In this document: positions 1 to 12,600 of the stretch, in pieces
How positions within the stretch are numbered: position 1 is the first letter of the stretch
Layout of the letters: every line of letters begins with the position of its first letter
Source: Polytrichum commune
Taxonomy: Eukaryota; Streptophyta; Polytrichopsida; Polytrichales; Polytrichaceae
Length of the DNA stretch: 64,000 nucleotides
Direction: 5' to 3'
NCBI GenBank assembly: GCA_950295325.1
Contig: OX485808.1
Location: forward strand, 14,634,501-14,698,500
Notes under the pieces: model-generated
What the model was told of the DNA's origin: nothing
Database searches by the model: none
What the model saw: the letters and a program-made list of their open reading frames with translations, nothing else
Made by a program: the position numbers and the translations under genes

Positions 1-2815
1 ACCATTGCACTTCAAGCACTCTCATTGGTGGAAAAGGCGGAGCCAGTCCAAGTTTGCTTCACATTATGTTTGAGGGACCAACAGAGTATGTGAATGCAAG
101 ATGGATGTAAAGTCTACATGGATCCCTACATGACATCAAATGGATCATATTTCATGGTCACTTGGATTATTTTCACAAAACCACCTCTTGGAGGTAGGCC
201 TAACACAAAACCGGGAGACCATGGCACTCCGAACACTCACAACCGTTGATTTATTCTATTCTATCATGCGTAAGACCCGCATGAATAGAAATTCATTGAA
301 ATAGCATTTGGTTGAGAGTCCGGTCACATATGACTTCACACTACACTTGAGGATCCGTGACCACACTACATGATTTTGGAGGTGTGTTGGGACGGCCTTG
401 GGACACTTTCTTTTGGGCTCTCACAATTTCATGGTCATGGCTCTTGGCTCGTGTGTGAAGGGCCCTAAGCCTTGGCCTTAAAGCATATAGGAGTGGGACC
501 GGTTGCCTTGCAAGGTTGGTCCCTAATCCTAGCTACAACTAAAATTAGGCTAGGTGGTTGTTTGGTTAGTAGACATCCCAATATAAACATTGGGTAGATG
601 TCGAAGGATGGTAACACCAGTCAATGTGGTCAATGGGTGGGACCACAATTGTTTAGCATGCATGCTACCGGTTAGTTTCACTCAAGGCATGTTGAGTTGT
701 TCATGCTAAATTTATTGGGTAAGGCATATCCAAGGTATAGTTCTTTGACATATTCTCGGCCCTATCCAACCTCTTTCTTCAGTTGAATAATATTATGACT
801 TTATGGGAATCTATCATGACTAAAGGTGAATACAATAGAGTTATCTGGAAAGTAAAGCAAATGAAACCATGGTTTTAGTGCCAAACCTTGAGTTTATGAA
901 AATCAACACAAAGTTATCCAACTTTTCTTAATGATTGAGTTATTATACACAACTTGAGTGGTATTGGGCTATTAAAAACCATCTTTCTAGCTTGTCCTAC
1001 TAGGATGGGTGGGCCAAGCTTGCCTTGCATAGGGCGATCCGGGACTAAGAAAAACAAGTCCCATGCACATCCCCTATTTTAAATCCTAAACTTCTCTTAA
1101 AGTTTGAGTGGTGGAACGAGGGAGAAACACAACTTTAATCCAACTCTTAAAATGGGCTTTGATATATGATGAGCTAATGGGCTTTTAATAGAAAGCAGTC
1201 TCAAAGAAGGATCCAAATCACAGTTTTGTCACTATTTGAGATGCTTTATGGATAACTCCAATGTAGTGGAGTTTGATGTTGGGGGAGGGGTAGGTAGGAG
1301 GTTTGTGAAGGGGGGGGGGAGGGGGTGAGAAAGACAATGACACTAGCTAGTTTGGTTAGTGTTGTTAGTTGGATATTCCCGGGAAGATATACCAATGGTA
1401 AGAAACTTTCCATCTGGTGAAGATCACAAATATACAAGTGATGTCACAAGCTAAGGTTGTTTCAACTTGTAAGTAACATATCTAAAAATCACATGTTGAC
1501 ACCATATACGTATATAAAGGATGGACTGATGACCATAGTAGTTGTGGATGCCTCTACCATAGTGTCATTACAAGGTACAAACATACCAAGCTTTAACCAT
1601 CTATCTATCCTCCCTCTCTTTGTCCGGCCAACTTTTTTCTTTCTTCGGATGATGCAAGAAGGGGCAACGCAAAAGCCCAACAACTTCTTTCACGCCTCCC
1701 CACCTTGGATGATTTATAGTTGATGTGGATCCAATTAAGCGCAACAAGGCGGCACCATCAAGCAACTAATAAAGCGCTTCGCTTGGCCCTTTGAAGCTCT
1801 AAAGAAGTTCCCAGCATTTCACTTTCAAACTAGGCATGACCCTTCCCGATCAAGCAATATAACTATAAATAGACGAATGAATCATGGCAAGTTGGATGAA
1901 TGAATCTATATAGAGAAGCAAAGAGACACATGAGGCCAGGGTCGCTTCAGCTGCAAGGTTGAGGACGTGGTGGGCTAGGCAGCGAAGAAAAGTTTCCCAT
2001 GTTTACTGCCGCGACCGGTAAAAACAAGAAAACGGTAGAACCGTGAGGCTCTGTCCTTTACTATGAAAAACTACAATTGTAGCTGTCCACTTTGCTCATG
2101 CCAATCCATGGTTATTCACTATACCAAACCTTTCTTGAATTTTGGGCACCTTCTTCTCAAATGCGGGTCAAGGATTGAAGCTACTCATTTATGACTCGAA
2201 ATTTTTAAAATGAATAATCAAGAACTGCCGAAATAACTATAGTTAACTAGATATTTTTCAATGCATTTTAGGGAGCAATTAGAGAAAGAGAGAGACCACA
2301 TTAATAAGAAAAACAAGTAATGTCCAAGTGCGAACGCAAAGTGGTTAGGAAATTTGCTCTTGAAACGAAGAAGTTGATGCATAGTCTCTGTCCTACAGAC
2401 AGAGCCAATAAACCAGTTACCCCCTCTAGTTCACCTCCCTTCAGCCAAGGTGGCAGCCCCGGCGGCGCTGGTTGCGGCCATGGCGGTACGTTCTGCCGCG
2501 GGGCCCGTACAGCCAGGCGGCAGCTGGCGGCAACCTGCAGCCGGGGCGGCACTTTTTGGGGGCCTGGCACCCTCATGTGCCAGGTCGGATGCCTCCACAG
2601 CTTCGACAGAGAGGTCGTTGCAAACCCTGAATTCGGAGCTCAATCTCCAATTTCCAACACAATTGTCACTGCATTCTTCCGCATCCTATTAAAATTCCAC
2701 TACTTACATGCCTACCGTGGACTCGACTCGAACTCTCCACACTCTCCATTGGCAATTTTCTTTTGCAACGGTTGTGGAACGCGATAGTTGTGAAATGCGA
2801 AAGACCTGAGCAGCT
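1..2815. other. Intergenic region, no gene recognised
   Basis: No open frame here resembles a known protein and none has convincing splice structure. Most of the region is AT-rich plain sequence. It holds a G-rich stretch at about 1277-1326 and a GC-rich island at about 2440-2600, described separately. The last few hundred bases should contain the promoter and 5' leader of the gene that starts at 2816, but I cannot place a TATA box with confidence. Confidence 0.6.
2440..2600. other. GC-rich island upstream of gene 1
   Basis: About 160 bases with runs of GGCGGC, GCCGCG and CCATGGCGG stand out from AT-rich surroundings. The open frames crossing it on both strands are by-products of the high GC content, rich in Gly, Ala, Arg and Pro, with no domain. 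Similar short islands with GGCCATGGCGG-like or GGGCGGGGC words occur at about 11396-11460, 13930-14060 and 60320-60370. It may be promoter-proximal sequence or a fragment of a GC-rich repeat. Confidence 0.4.
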
Positions 2816-5800
2816 ATGGCAGCAGTGACAGTGCTGTGGAAGCCGAGGCTGGGATTCGTCAAAATTTCACGAAACGGTGGAATTTCTGGAGACATTCGTC
2901 TTCCTGGATCGGCATTCAGTCGCAATTGGGGGAGTAGTGAATCAAGAGGAGTGGTTTCGGTTTCTTGTGGCTATGGCGGGAATATTAGACGGTTTCCGGA
3001 GCAATTGCGAGGAGTGTGCAGAGAATCGGTGTTGTGGTGTGTGTGCGCAAGCGGTTCCGGAGCGCAGGTTGAGTTGGAGTCGGCCGAGGAGGTGCGGGAC
3101 CAGCTGGAGGCCCTGCAAGACGAGGCGCAGCAGGTGCGCAGGCGAGGTAATTAAGTTTTATGGTTTCGCAATTTTACTATCAGGTCGTATGTCAAATACT
3201 GAGGTTCGTGAGTTTTTAAGAGAATGTTAAGGCAATGTGAAAGAAAGAAAGATGACTCCGATGTTGCCATCGATCTGATTTAAGGTGTTGCTTCATCTTC
3301 GAGTTGGTCTAAGTCTAAATGGAATCCTGATATGGTCATCACGAGAATTAGACGCCGGAACACCACTGCCTCCTTTTAAAATTGAACACACCTGCAACAA
3401 GCCGGCCTGCGCCTATCCCCCCAAGGGCAAGGGCAAGCCCCTAGGTTTTCTACGATTGAGCGTACCATTGGTGGTACAGTACACCGGAATTCAAGTGATT
3501 GGAAGGTCACCCACGGAGCGGAGTTCCTATAGGACATGGGATCTGGGTTAAGGCCTTGAGTTTAAGTCACCTTAGGCAATGTGAGCAATAGATACCAAGA
3601 AAGAGCGAAGTGATCGCTGCGAACAACTCCGCGAATGAGCACAAAACATACTCTGATTCTGAGATTTGTGTTGGAAAGTGAAGTGAAGTGAAGTTCAACT
3701 CGTTTGTTCCTAAATTTCCATCAATCTTCAGCTGAAGCGAGAATGTTGTCGATGGAAATTATCTGACTCCAAGAATTGGTGACATTGCAATAGAGATATG
3801 GTCCGTTCATTGGCCATGTATAATCACTGTGAACATAACAGGTTTATGTCGATTTCTCACCGACGTGGCAGCTTTTGGTTGGTTGAGAGCATGGGGATTA
3901 TATACCATAACCAGGGAGTCCCCCGGCCTACGCCTCCTACCCTAATACCGAATATGCCGGCCTTGTTCGTAGAACTGATCACACTAGTTCAAGCGACTTA
4001 ACCATTTATAGTGGTTCGTGGTGAATGAGTGGTGTGGATCCGATTGGCCATCAACATCGACAGCTTCCTTATGTAGGTGCGGCCGCGGGTACTAGCCATA
4101 TTGGGCTCCTTGAAAGGATTACCCAATTCAAAGAAAGTCATTTAACCAAGCATTAGGAGTGACCTCATCCTCTGCCAGTATAGCATCCTATTGGTTGTGA
4201 ACTAGCACGCATAATCTGCAGTCTTAATCTTCTCGTGCACAAGATAATTGGTAAGTATTATTCTAGGCATCCTTTTAGAACACACTAGAATCTCACGATG
4301 GAGGTTATGAAACTTACCTTGCTCAGAGATTGAATCTGGAAAAGCTTACAAGTAGCTTTTGTTGCCAAACTGTCAGTACTACTGAAAAGAGAGATGTATC
4401 TGACTAAGACTTCAGTAGTAAAGAATCAAGTGGGATGAGGAGGAAGAATGGTGTATCCATGTCTTTGGTTGTCTAACTGTCTTCCTTCACTTGAAGACTT
4501 GTGAAGTTATTTAGTATAGGATTGAAGTTAAGGTTTTGAATTTGCACTTGTGGTTTTAGATCTGAAGTTAAATCATATACATGGATGTATGAATACAATC
4601 ACTAAGACAGGAAGTGTTGGTGTTCCAGCCAATAGTGCCAGGGCGAGGTTTATACGTTTAACAGATGCAGTGGAGCAGCTCCGGCAACGGGCAGCAATGG
4701 ATGTTAGACAAGGACATGAGGCAAGTGCACGGCTTTTGCTTGTAGAGAAGCAAAAAGTGATGAAAGCTTTAGAGGCTGCGCGACGCCGGGCCGAGCTTCT
4801 TGAGCAGCTGGCAGGAAAACTCAACCTTGTAAGTATTTCTCTACCATACCTTCCCTGCATTCTCTAAATTGGAGACCTGTAAACTGGCAAAGGTGGCATG
4901 TTGTTCCCTTATGACTGATCAGACATGTCTTTCACATCATAGCTAGGGAAAGGGAATAAGAGCTTCAAGGGATATAAACTTTGCACTTGCCAAACACTCA
5001 TTTTGTCTGTTAATTCAATGAGGTGTCCATGGTCACGTCCATGGTCATGTCCTGTAAAGACTAGGTTTCCTGCATTGAATCTGACATTGTGAGGCAGAAG
5101 ATGTCAAAGATGGAAACTTTTGACATCAACCTGGTCATACCATGTGATGTAACTCTGAAGTTCCACAAAAAAATTCTTCCAAAGTCCTCATTACCTGCTC
5201 AAAAAATGAAAGAGTGCCTAGAAAGTAACTGAATATTACTTTTCTTGTGGATGTGGTGCCAGGCGATCTCAATTAAAGAGACACAGTTGATTGCAGCCTT
5301 GTCATGTGCACGGCTTGATGTTGCTCCTGAAGTCTCTGATGATACACCCATTCGAGTGGTTTCTCCCAGTGAACAGGAAGTGGAAGGAGTTCAAGAAACT
5401 GTTAGCACTGAAGACAAGCATCTTGGTAAAACGGCATTAGAAGTAGACGAAGATCTTCCTGCAAATGATCTTGTGACATCTAGAATAGAGGAGTTATCAC
5501 AGTGGAGTCATGAGGACTCTGTAGAACCATCAGCTAATAGACTGGAGGCAGATCTATCTGGGAAACAAAAAAAAGATTCGGAGATTGCTATTGTAGAGGA
5601 TGCTATATCTAGTGCTACTCCTAACTTTGACTGTCAGACAGAATACGACATAGATATAGATAAACTTAGAACAGAACTTCCAATCATCCAGTCACAACCT
5701 GAGCCTTCAAAGCCTCATGTACCTGAAGAGTTCTCATTGTCAGCGGTTTCCACAGAAGCTTCAGTGGGTGGGCTAAATGGAGAAGGCGATTGGAGTAATA

Positions 5801-6489
5801 GAGGCAACTATGAAACAGAGATCATTAGTGACATCAGTGAACTTAAGAAAGCTGAAGCAAACTTAGAGATCCTTGAAGAGCATGCACAGGCAGAAATACT
5901 AGAATTTGATAAAGTGAAGGAAGGATTGACACAGCCGATTGGGAACAGCCTCATGCAGAGCAATTCTGGAGGGGAGGAAGCGTCAGGAAGCACTAAAGAT
6001 AGTTCACTGAACTGGGCGGCTTCAGATGGTGATATGGGTAATAAAAGGGCACAAGAAGAATTGCATGGTGCTTTTGTGCAGAATCTTGACAACTCACTTA
6101 AGCTTTCTGAACACATAGTCAATGATTTTTTGTATACAACTTCCCTTATGTTGGAGACTGTGAAGGACCTCTCGACGCAACATCAGAGTATGCGGATAAT
6201 GTACCCTCAGTTGACCAACTTACAAGATGAAGAAAGCTCAGGAGGTGACAGAGAGAGTTTTATAGGGGGTGTAACTACAGATGGTGGCACAGGTTACAAA
6301 AGTCTACAAAGGAACATATCATATGAAACATTTGTGCATGATTTGTACATATCATTGAAGAACTCCGAGCACTCATTTGATGAAATTTCGAAGTTAGCTT
6401 CTCCTCTAGTGGAGACTTTGAACGAGCTCTCAAAGCAGCTTCAGAATGTTCGGGCTAGGTACACTCACTTGTCCTACGATTTCATTTGA
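2816..6489 (+). CDS. Putative plastid-targeted coiled-coil protein (unknown function)
   Basis: Three exons, 2816-3146, 4629-4828 and 5263-6489, give 585 residues with no stops; both introns are GT-AG and phases match. The ATG at 2816 opens a Ser/Arg/Gly-rich, acid-poor N-terminus (about residues 1-75) that looks like a chloroplast transit peptide. Residues about 85-190 form a charged helix (EEVRDQLEALQDEAQQVRRR, then SARARFIRL, VEQLRQRAA, KQKVMKALEAARRRAELLEQ, KETQLIAAL) of the kind found in uncharacterised plant plastid proteins; this block crosses all three exons and supports the model. Residues about 195-445 are acidic, low in complexity and probably disordered. The C-terminus carries two related segments of about 50 residues, from residues 448 and 534, sharing the pattern FV..L..SLK.SEH, then ET...LS.Q.Q..R..Y..L. 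I do not recognise a function. Intron 1 is 1482 bp. Confidence 0.8.
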
Positions 6490-7276
6490 GGAGTCATTTC
6501 TTGTTGTCCATTGTGCCATACAAACCTAGAGCACAGACCATTGTACAGGGACTCATGTAAAGAGGGGGCAGGTCTGGTCACTGTCTTGGGAGATGTTTCA
6601 GAATCTGAAGAATGTGTTCACTGGCAGGATCGCCAAAGGTTGTGACGAGGAGTGAGAAGCCTCCAATTTGGAGTAGTGCTGCATTCACTTGGCCCTGGAG
6701 AAAAGAAATTCTATGCTACTCGAGCAGGCACACCAGCAAAGTGTAAGCTGTAGGCATGAGTGGTAGGTTTTCATCAATATGTCCACTCTTCTTCACGAGA
6801 GAACTGATTGTCAGAAATAATTTACTAACTTTCTGATCAGTCCTCTGTTCAGTGTTGTAGAACATCATGATAGTCCAAATTCAACAAACATTGGACAGTA
6901 CAATCTGCTTTTACCAGAGGCTCTTCTGTACCTCCACAACCTCAAAGATGTTTCTTTTCTTTGGAGCTGAGCCTTCAGGCAAAACAGAAACTCTGGGTTT
7001 ATATTGACAGTTCCCAGATAATTCTTCCTGAGTAAATGTGGACTTTTAAGGCTGCTCTTAGCAAAGTTAATAGCCACATGCTTCAAGGCATAATGAGATA
7101 ATTCTATAGAAGTTCTGATTAGAACGTCAGGCATTCTCTTGCATTTCAATCAGAGATGATGCACCAGCCTTGAATTGGGACAGTGTTGCGGTCAAACCAA
7201 AGTTGTGAATACATATCACACCAATTGTTATCGGTCAGACAATGCTATACCTAAGCAAAACACTATTGTGTATGAA
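6490..7276. other. Convergent intergenic spacer
   Basis: This 787-bp spacer lies between the stop codon of the coiled-coil gene (+ strand) and the stop codon of MYG1 (- strand), so it holds both 3' untranslated regions. I see no coding potential. The tail-to-tail layout with a short spacer makes overlapping 3' ends possible. Confidence 0.6.
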
Positions 7277-10200
7277 CTAAGCCGGTTGCTCTCGCATTGC
7301 CAAAGCTTTCTTAGCCATGGCTAATGCTCCCTCGAATGTCTTGTTGCCACCAATAAACCCACTCATGTGCACAAACACACCACCTTCTATTCCAGACTCT
7401 TTTGAAAGCTCTTCGTCCCTCATGCCACACCATACAGCAGGCAATGGTAGGCGGCTCTCAAACAGGCCTGGAGCAACTGAAACTGCTTGCACTCTCCACC
7501 CCTTGCTCCGGTCATCCTGCATAGCATCCCCAAGCTTTTAGATGTTGAGCACCAACCCACAAAGGCCATCTTTCTCATCTCATTGCTTGCCTAATATACA
7601 CTCGAAAGCCTAGTCGTAGGGTTTTTTTGGTAGACAAAAAGCCCATTTTGTCATGACTTGAAAGTAAGCAACTCTTCTACCAAAGTTAAATACATGCACA
7701 TCTGCTGCAATTTGCATTACCTCATAAAGTACATATTTAATAGTGGGCTCTATTTTCAACTCCTCTTCAAGCTCGGCCAGATGCTGTTTCCACTGCAAAC
7801 ACATATTCAAGTCAGTGAGTCAGAATCTTCAAATGTCATTTGCACATAACAGGCAAGAATATAGGCATATATTGAATTGCAACTGGTAGCCTGTAGAACT
7901 TACAGGGCAGAAATGCTTGAGAACCAGGATTTCGCCACTACTATCAGCTTCTTTCCTATCAGCAATGCAGTCAGAAACAATTGCACGTGCTGGCAACCAT
8001 GACCTTGCATAGTATCGCACTGACTGCATAATCCCCCACATTTAAGTTAGTATGTGAAGCAACCAGTGAGAATGACTTTTGGTAAAGCATATACCAGAGA
8101 GGCTACATTAGCAAATTTAAGCACCTCCAAGGGGCAACACATCATGAGGTTTTAAAGAAACATTTAAGTAAACCTTCAACTCAATGGGACATCTCATTGG
8201 GAGTTGGGTCCCCTTTGAATTTCCATTGGTTGGTTTGCAAACAAGAAACCAATAAATTCTTGTGGTGCATGCTTGAAGGTAGTATTTAAATTGAATGAAG
8301 GAGAACCTATTTGGTTCACTGAGGACCAAATTCATTTTAGCACCTCTTGGTGGAATGCCAAAATGAGTTTGACCCTCAATGAACTGATACAGAGCGTTCA
8401 AATCTCCACACTACATCCAAGCATGCACCGAACAAAGGTGTCATGTGCAGACAATCATATTGAGTAGAGGTAACACTATTAGCTTGACAGAATCACAGTG
8501 AACCCAACTACAAAGGCATGATCAGACAAACTCCTCACACCAAGTAGACCTAACACCAGAAGAGAAAATCGCATCAGTACCTGTAAAAACTCGGCCCCTG
8601 CAACATTCATGGCTTTGTGGAAGGCTTGGTTCTCAGCCTCTGGTGTCTGTTCATCCATCCAGTCAGGGTTTAATCTTCCCACGCGAGAGGACAGGTGAGT
8701 CTCATTTGCATACCTGGGTAGTTTGTCAGTGTCATACTGGTTGATGCCATTATCAATGCCATCAATGCCCTGAATTTCCCAGCCAGTTCCCCAAGCTCCA
8801 CTACATCAGTACTAGAATTTCATACCCAGCTCAAGCCCAAGAACTCATGAGATTTTCAACTTTCTCACAGGATTTACCTGCCAGGATGACAAAATAAAGG
8901 TCTGCTTAAACCTGTTACTCTCAAGGTGGTCTATGGAGGAGCTTCCCCCCTCAAGTGTGTGAACCAGGAAAAGTATAATAGGGAGAAACTCAAGTACCTC
9001 CATGAAGCTTTTGTAAACTGCCAGATACACCCGCTCAACATCAGGATGATCTTCACTTAAACCTAACTCCTTTGCCACTATCTCACGTCCATAGTGCTGC
9101 ATCATGGATGTACAACATATGCATCAATAAAGCACTGAATTTCACGCAGGAGTTACATTAACAGAGACTAGGACCACATACTACAAAATGGAACCGCAAC
9201 TTGTGATAATTATTCCCGAAACAACTAAGCAGGCCACTGAAACTGACAGAACCTATAGTGGCTGTAAACACTGAAGGACAACCAAACCCAATGCACAAAG
9301 ATTGCACTGAAAAAAATATTAAAAATATCATAAACAATTAAACATGATGAAGAAATACCTTGTAAACAAGACCAGCGCTGCTGAGCTTCGTGACAAACCC
9401 ATGACCAAAGTTCTGATCAAAACCACGTTGGTGATGATCGTACCGATCAGTTGGTGGGTCATAAACACCACCCACATCTAGCACAGCATCCAAAGTTTCA
9501 AGTACCTGTACAAATTCCAAGAGAAGCCTTCCATGACGATGATAAATGAATCATGATCTGCAATTGTAACCATAATATTACTCGGCAAGAAGAGACTCTC
9601 TATGAGGAATAATAATAGTCCATGTTCAGGCTGATGGTAAGATCATAAAGGTCAGCACATATGATCACATCTTATTTTAGGGAGGCTTGGACGGTTTGGG
9701 TTGAACCTTGTCCGTCTCTATAGAAATCAAGGGGAGGTCTTATCTAGAGATAGAAAAAATGAGTAGCTTCAAGCTACTGATTGATGTCATATCCCAGTGT
9801 GTTCTGTTACCTTGACTGAAAACTCACAAAAGTGAGACCTACTGCAGACTACACTGGTTTCCAAACATCATCCCACACATATAGGAAATGAGAGGATTAA
9901 TGGTGATCTGAGGGCAGTTTGATTCATCCTAGAGTATGCTGTGTTGATTACCTAGGCTTCAGTGTCCATGTGTCTTACCTTTTAAAATTACTTCCAAGAT
10001 GCTTCACAATGATATTCGTTCAAATTGGAAACCCTCCTGCAGAATGTTACCTCAGGTATTCAACTGACCTTTCCGAAATTAGACTTACCTGTCAACCCTA
10101 AACCCTGTATTTCATTTCATTGAACTTTGAACCCTAAACCCTGTATCCCATGAATTTAAGAATTTCTTCTGAAAATTGAATCCACAAGTGCCTCTCATCA

Positions 10201-11165
10201 CTCGATTACAGCATCCTGATAGAACCTATTGATTTTGGATTCAAAAATTCCCATCCAAAAGAGCTTAATAGATGTACCTATCATTGTGCAGCATGTCATG
10301 TTGATTACCCTAGGATTCAGGTCACCATATCAGATTGATATGTACAAAGTCGGTGCTTCATGTGTTATTCACGTTTCGAGTTACTTCCAACATGCTTCAC
10401 AATGCTACTCCATCCAAATTGGGAACCCTCATGCAAATTACACCTCAGATTTTCAACTCACCCTTCCGACAGCAGACTTACCTGACAACATCGCGACTGA
10501 AATCAAGTGAGCTTTGAACCCTAAACCCTGTATCCTATAAATTAGCACTCTCTTCTAAAGATACGTGTGCTTTTACCATTTAAATTACTTCTAATATCCC
10601 TTCACTATGATACGCAGACACCCTCTTGCAATTTTACTCAGGTTTTCATGTGATACTTCCGACATCAGATTTACCTGTGAACAAAACCCTGAACCCTAAA
10701 CCCTCTATCCCATGAGTCAAATCTCCCTTCTGACAATTGAGTGCACAAATTCGCCTGAACACTCGATTACAAACTCCTAATAGAACCTACAGATTTTTAA
10801 TCCAGAAATTGATTTCCATCCAAAAGACCACAATTCAATGGACGTAAAACTCTCTCTCTCTCTCACACGCGCGCGCGCGCGCACACACCTACCTTCGGGT
10901 CCCTGGAGCGCACGATCTCCGCATCTGAGAATTTTCTTGTGAGGCGCATCATAAAGCATCCGAGCGCCTCGTCGCAATGAAAACTCCCATTGTGCGTGCC
11001 CACCTTCTTCCCTGCCACCGCCTCACCCGACGCCATTGTGGCCACCATGGTCCTCCACGGCCTCAAACTGCCTACCAAGCCCGGGCTCCTCGCAGATGTA
11101 CTGAAGGAAGGTAAAAATGAAGTCGTGCGGAGAGAGGACAGGGCGATGGCCGCCCGGGAGAACAT
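7277..11165 (-). CDS. MYG1: MYG1-like DHH-type metal-dependent exonuclease
   Basis: MYG1 (UPF0160) proteins are metal-dependent 3'-5' RNA exonucleases of the DHH superfamily acting in nucleus and mitochondria. Seven exons on the minus strand, in coding order 11165-10893, 9505-9359, 9096-8998, 8769-8581, 8023-7904, 7792-7721 and 7516-7277, all break between codons at GT-AG sites and give 379 residues, close to the animal protein. Visible motifs are [16 protein letters not shown] (about 57-72), [10 protein letters not shown] followed by YDHHQRGF with the DHH signature, [32 protein letters not shown] and the C-terminal [20 protein letters not shown]. The start is the ATG at 11165; an upstream GTG extends the frame but is not a likely initiator. 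The Arg/Ser-rich, acid-poor first 50 residues look like a mitochondrial presequence; the internal Met residues near 40-44 could give a shorter form. The first intron (1387 bp) carries diverged tandem repeats and the fourth (557 bp) a small inverted-repeat element. Confidence 0.95.
8264..8429. mobile_element. Small inverted-repeat element (MITE), copy 1, in MYG1 intron 4
   Basis: A 166-bp segment starts GGTGCATGCTTGAAGGTAGT and ends with the near-complement ACTACATCCAAGCATGCACC. A second copy lies at 63824-63994, with the same ends and related interior (ACCAAATTCATTTTAGCA against GCCAAACTCATTTAGGCA). It has no coding capacity. The target-site duplication is unresolved. It sits between MYG1 exons 4 and 5, and the open frames crossing it are by-products. 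Confidence 0.75.
9900..10830. repeat. Diverged tandem repeat in MYG1 intron 1, with ACCCTAAACCCT words
   Basis: Roughly two and a half degenerate copies of a unit of about 300-390 bp. The order GATTACCTAGG-like word, TTACTTCCAA.ATGCTTCACAATG, AAATTGG.AACCCTC, CTTCCGA, TTACCTG, GAACCCTAAACCCTGTATCC, ACTCGATTACA and CCATCCAAAAGA recurs, with the TTACTTC block at about 9988, 10380 and 10586. The CCCTAAA-type words resemble telomere-like interstitial motifs but occur singly, not as a telomeric array. The third copy has a deletion. Confidence 0.7.
10850..10887. repeat. Compound microsatellite (CT)n-(CG)n-(CA)n
   Basis: A run of CT, then alternating CG/CA dinucleotides, lies immediately downstream of the MYG1 exon 1 donor site (GT at 10892-10891 on the minus strand). 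Alternating purine-pyrimidine DNA of this kind can adopt left-handed structure and is length-variable. Confidence 0.85.
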
Positions 11166-11480
11166 GGACCTCGTAAAACAAACCAAAAACCGCACTGTTT
11201 CCGAAAGAATTCTGCGACTCGCTCGAAGAAAGAGCGAGCGAGCGAGCGACCCAGCCGAAGAACAGTGAGCCCGGCCTGGGATGGTTCCCAGGGGAGGGGA
11301 GGATGAAGTTCATCCTTGTCAAAAGATGAGATTCAGGAATACCTCGTTCTTGGTGCTAATTCTCATCAAGGGTTTTGTGATTTTGGGCTTCAGCACATGG
11401 AGCCCGGGCCGGGCCGGGCCGGGTGAAGAAGGGCGCCGCGGCCATGGCGGGCCCACCACCCCGTTTCTCCGGAGTAGTCC
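11166..11480 (-). promoter_or_regulatory. MYG1 upstream region with GC-rich block
   Basis: The sequence upstream of the MYG1 start contains tandem GAGCGAGCGAGC near 11230-11250 and a GGGCCGGGCCGGG run near 11402-11420, unlike the AT-rich flank beyond 11480. By position it is the likely promoter and 5' leader of MYG1. No TATA box is evident. The open frames in it on both strands have no recognisable domain. Confidence 0.45.
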
Positions 11481-11812
11481 AGCTAGACCTTTGTCAATTT
11501 TAAATCCAACCGCTTTTGCTTTATTCATTAGAGGTATATTATATAGGTTTCTGTGAAATGTGTGCTCAATCTTCTATCATCTCAAACTTCAACCGGTTAT
11601 TTTTCAAACTCTATTACTTCATTTCTAAGTCACTGGCACTTCTCTTCGAGCTTTGGTGAAGTAATTGGGGGTTCCGGTTTAAATTTGGGTGTTCTTGGTT
11701 AATATGATTATTTATGAATAGTTAATGGTGGTTCTTTAAACAGGTTTAGGGTTTAAGGCTTAAAAAATTAGTTTGCTAAAGAGTAAATTGATGCAATAGT
11801 GTGGGTTTAACG

Positions 11813-12600
11813 GCATAAGTTGTTATTCTAGTAGATTATGTATGCATGAAATTTTACATTTGATTTTTAAAAATAAATAGGTTTATTAAATTATTAATTC
11901 AATTTTAAATGAAATTATGAGTTAGGAAGTAGATTATGTATAGCATTGTGTTTTTTGTGGTTCATGTGTATTATATAAATCACATGTATCAAATGTGGAG
12001 TATAACATAATAAGATTTTACAAGATTTTAGAATGTTGTGACTAATGTGACTAATACCCAACTTGGGCATTAGTCACATTAGTCACAACATTCTAAACAT
12101 TGCAAAACTCTCACACAATAAGGCTTTTTTGTAATTTTTTTTTTATAGTTGCTAAACTACATAAGTTGTTATTCTAGTAGATTATGTATGCATGAAAATT
12201 TACATTTGATTTTTTTTTTGGGTTTATTATGTTATTAATTCAATTCTAAATGAAATTATGAGTTAGGAAGGTAGATTATGTATAGCATTGTATTTTTGTG
12301 ATTCATTTGTATCATATAAATGACATGTATCAAATTTAGAATATTATATAATAAAATTATACAAGATTTTAACATGTTATGATTAATGTGACTGATACCT
12401 GTCTAGGGCATTAGTCACATTAGTCACAATTTTTGAAATTCTTGTGTAATTTTATTATATTATACTCCAAATTTGATACATATCATTTATATAATACACA
12501 TGAACCCTAAAAAAACAAAATGTTATACATAATCTACCTTCCTAATTTAAAATTTAATTAATTGTTTAATAAATCCTAGCTCTCCTAAACACAATATAAA
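11813..12600. mobile_element. Two tandem copies of a foldback (near-palindromic) MITE
   Basis: The AT-rich words CATAAGTTGTTATTCTAGTA and GATTATGTATGCATGAAA occur at about 11813 and again at about 12160, so two related units lie about 347 bp apart. The first contains a hairpin with 34-bp arms (12027-12060 and 12064-12097, 33 of 34 matching) around a 3-base loop. The second is almost a full palindrome: the left arm from about 12264 (AGGAAGGTAGATTATGTATA) is mirrored up to about 12544 (TATACATAATCTACCTTCCT), with its axis near 12403. There is no coding potential. The element type is unassigned because no clear target-site duplication can be picked out. Confidence 0.8.

Noticed and set aside
2320-2787. 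Long frame with Gly/Cys/Arg-rich peptide upstream of gene 1
   Set aside because: Overlaps competing open frames on both strands in a GC island; no domain and no splice support.
9900-10700. Interstitial telomere tract
   Set aside because: CCCTAAA words occur one or two at a time within a longer repeat, not as an array.
11166-11195. Ten-residue extension of MYG1 from an upstream GTG
   Set aside because: GTG is an unlikely nuclear start; the ATG at 11165 already gives a plausible presequence.
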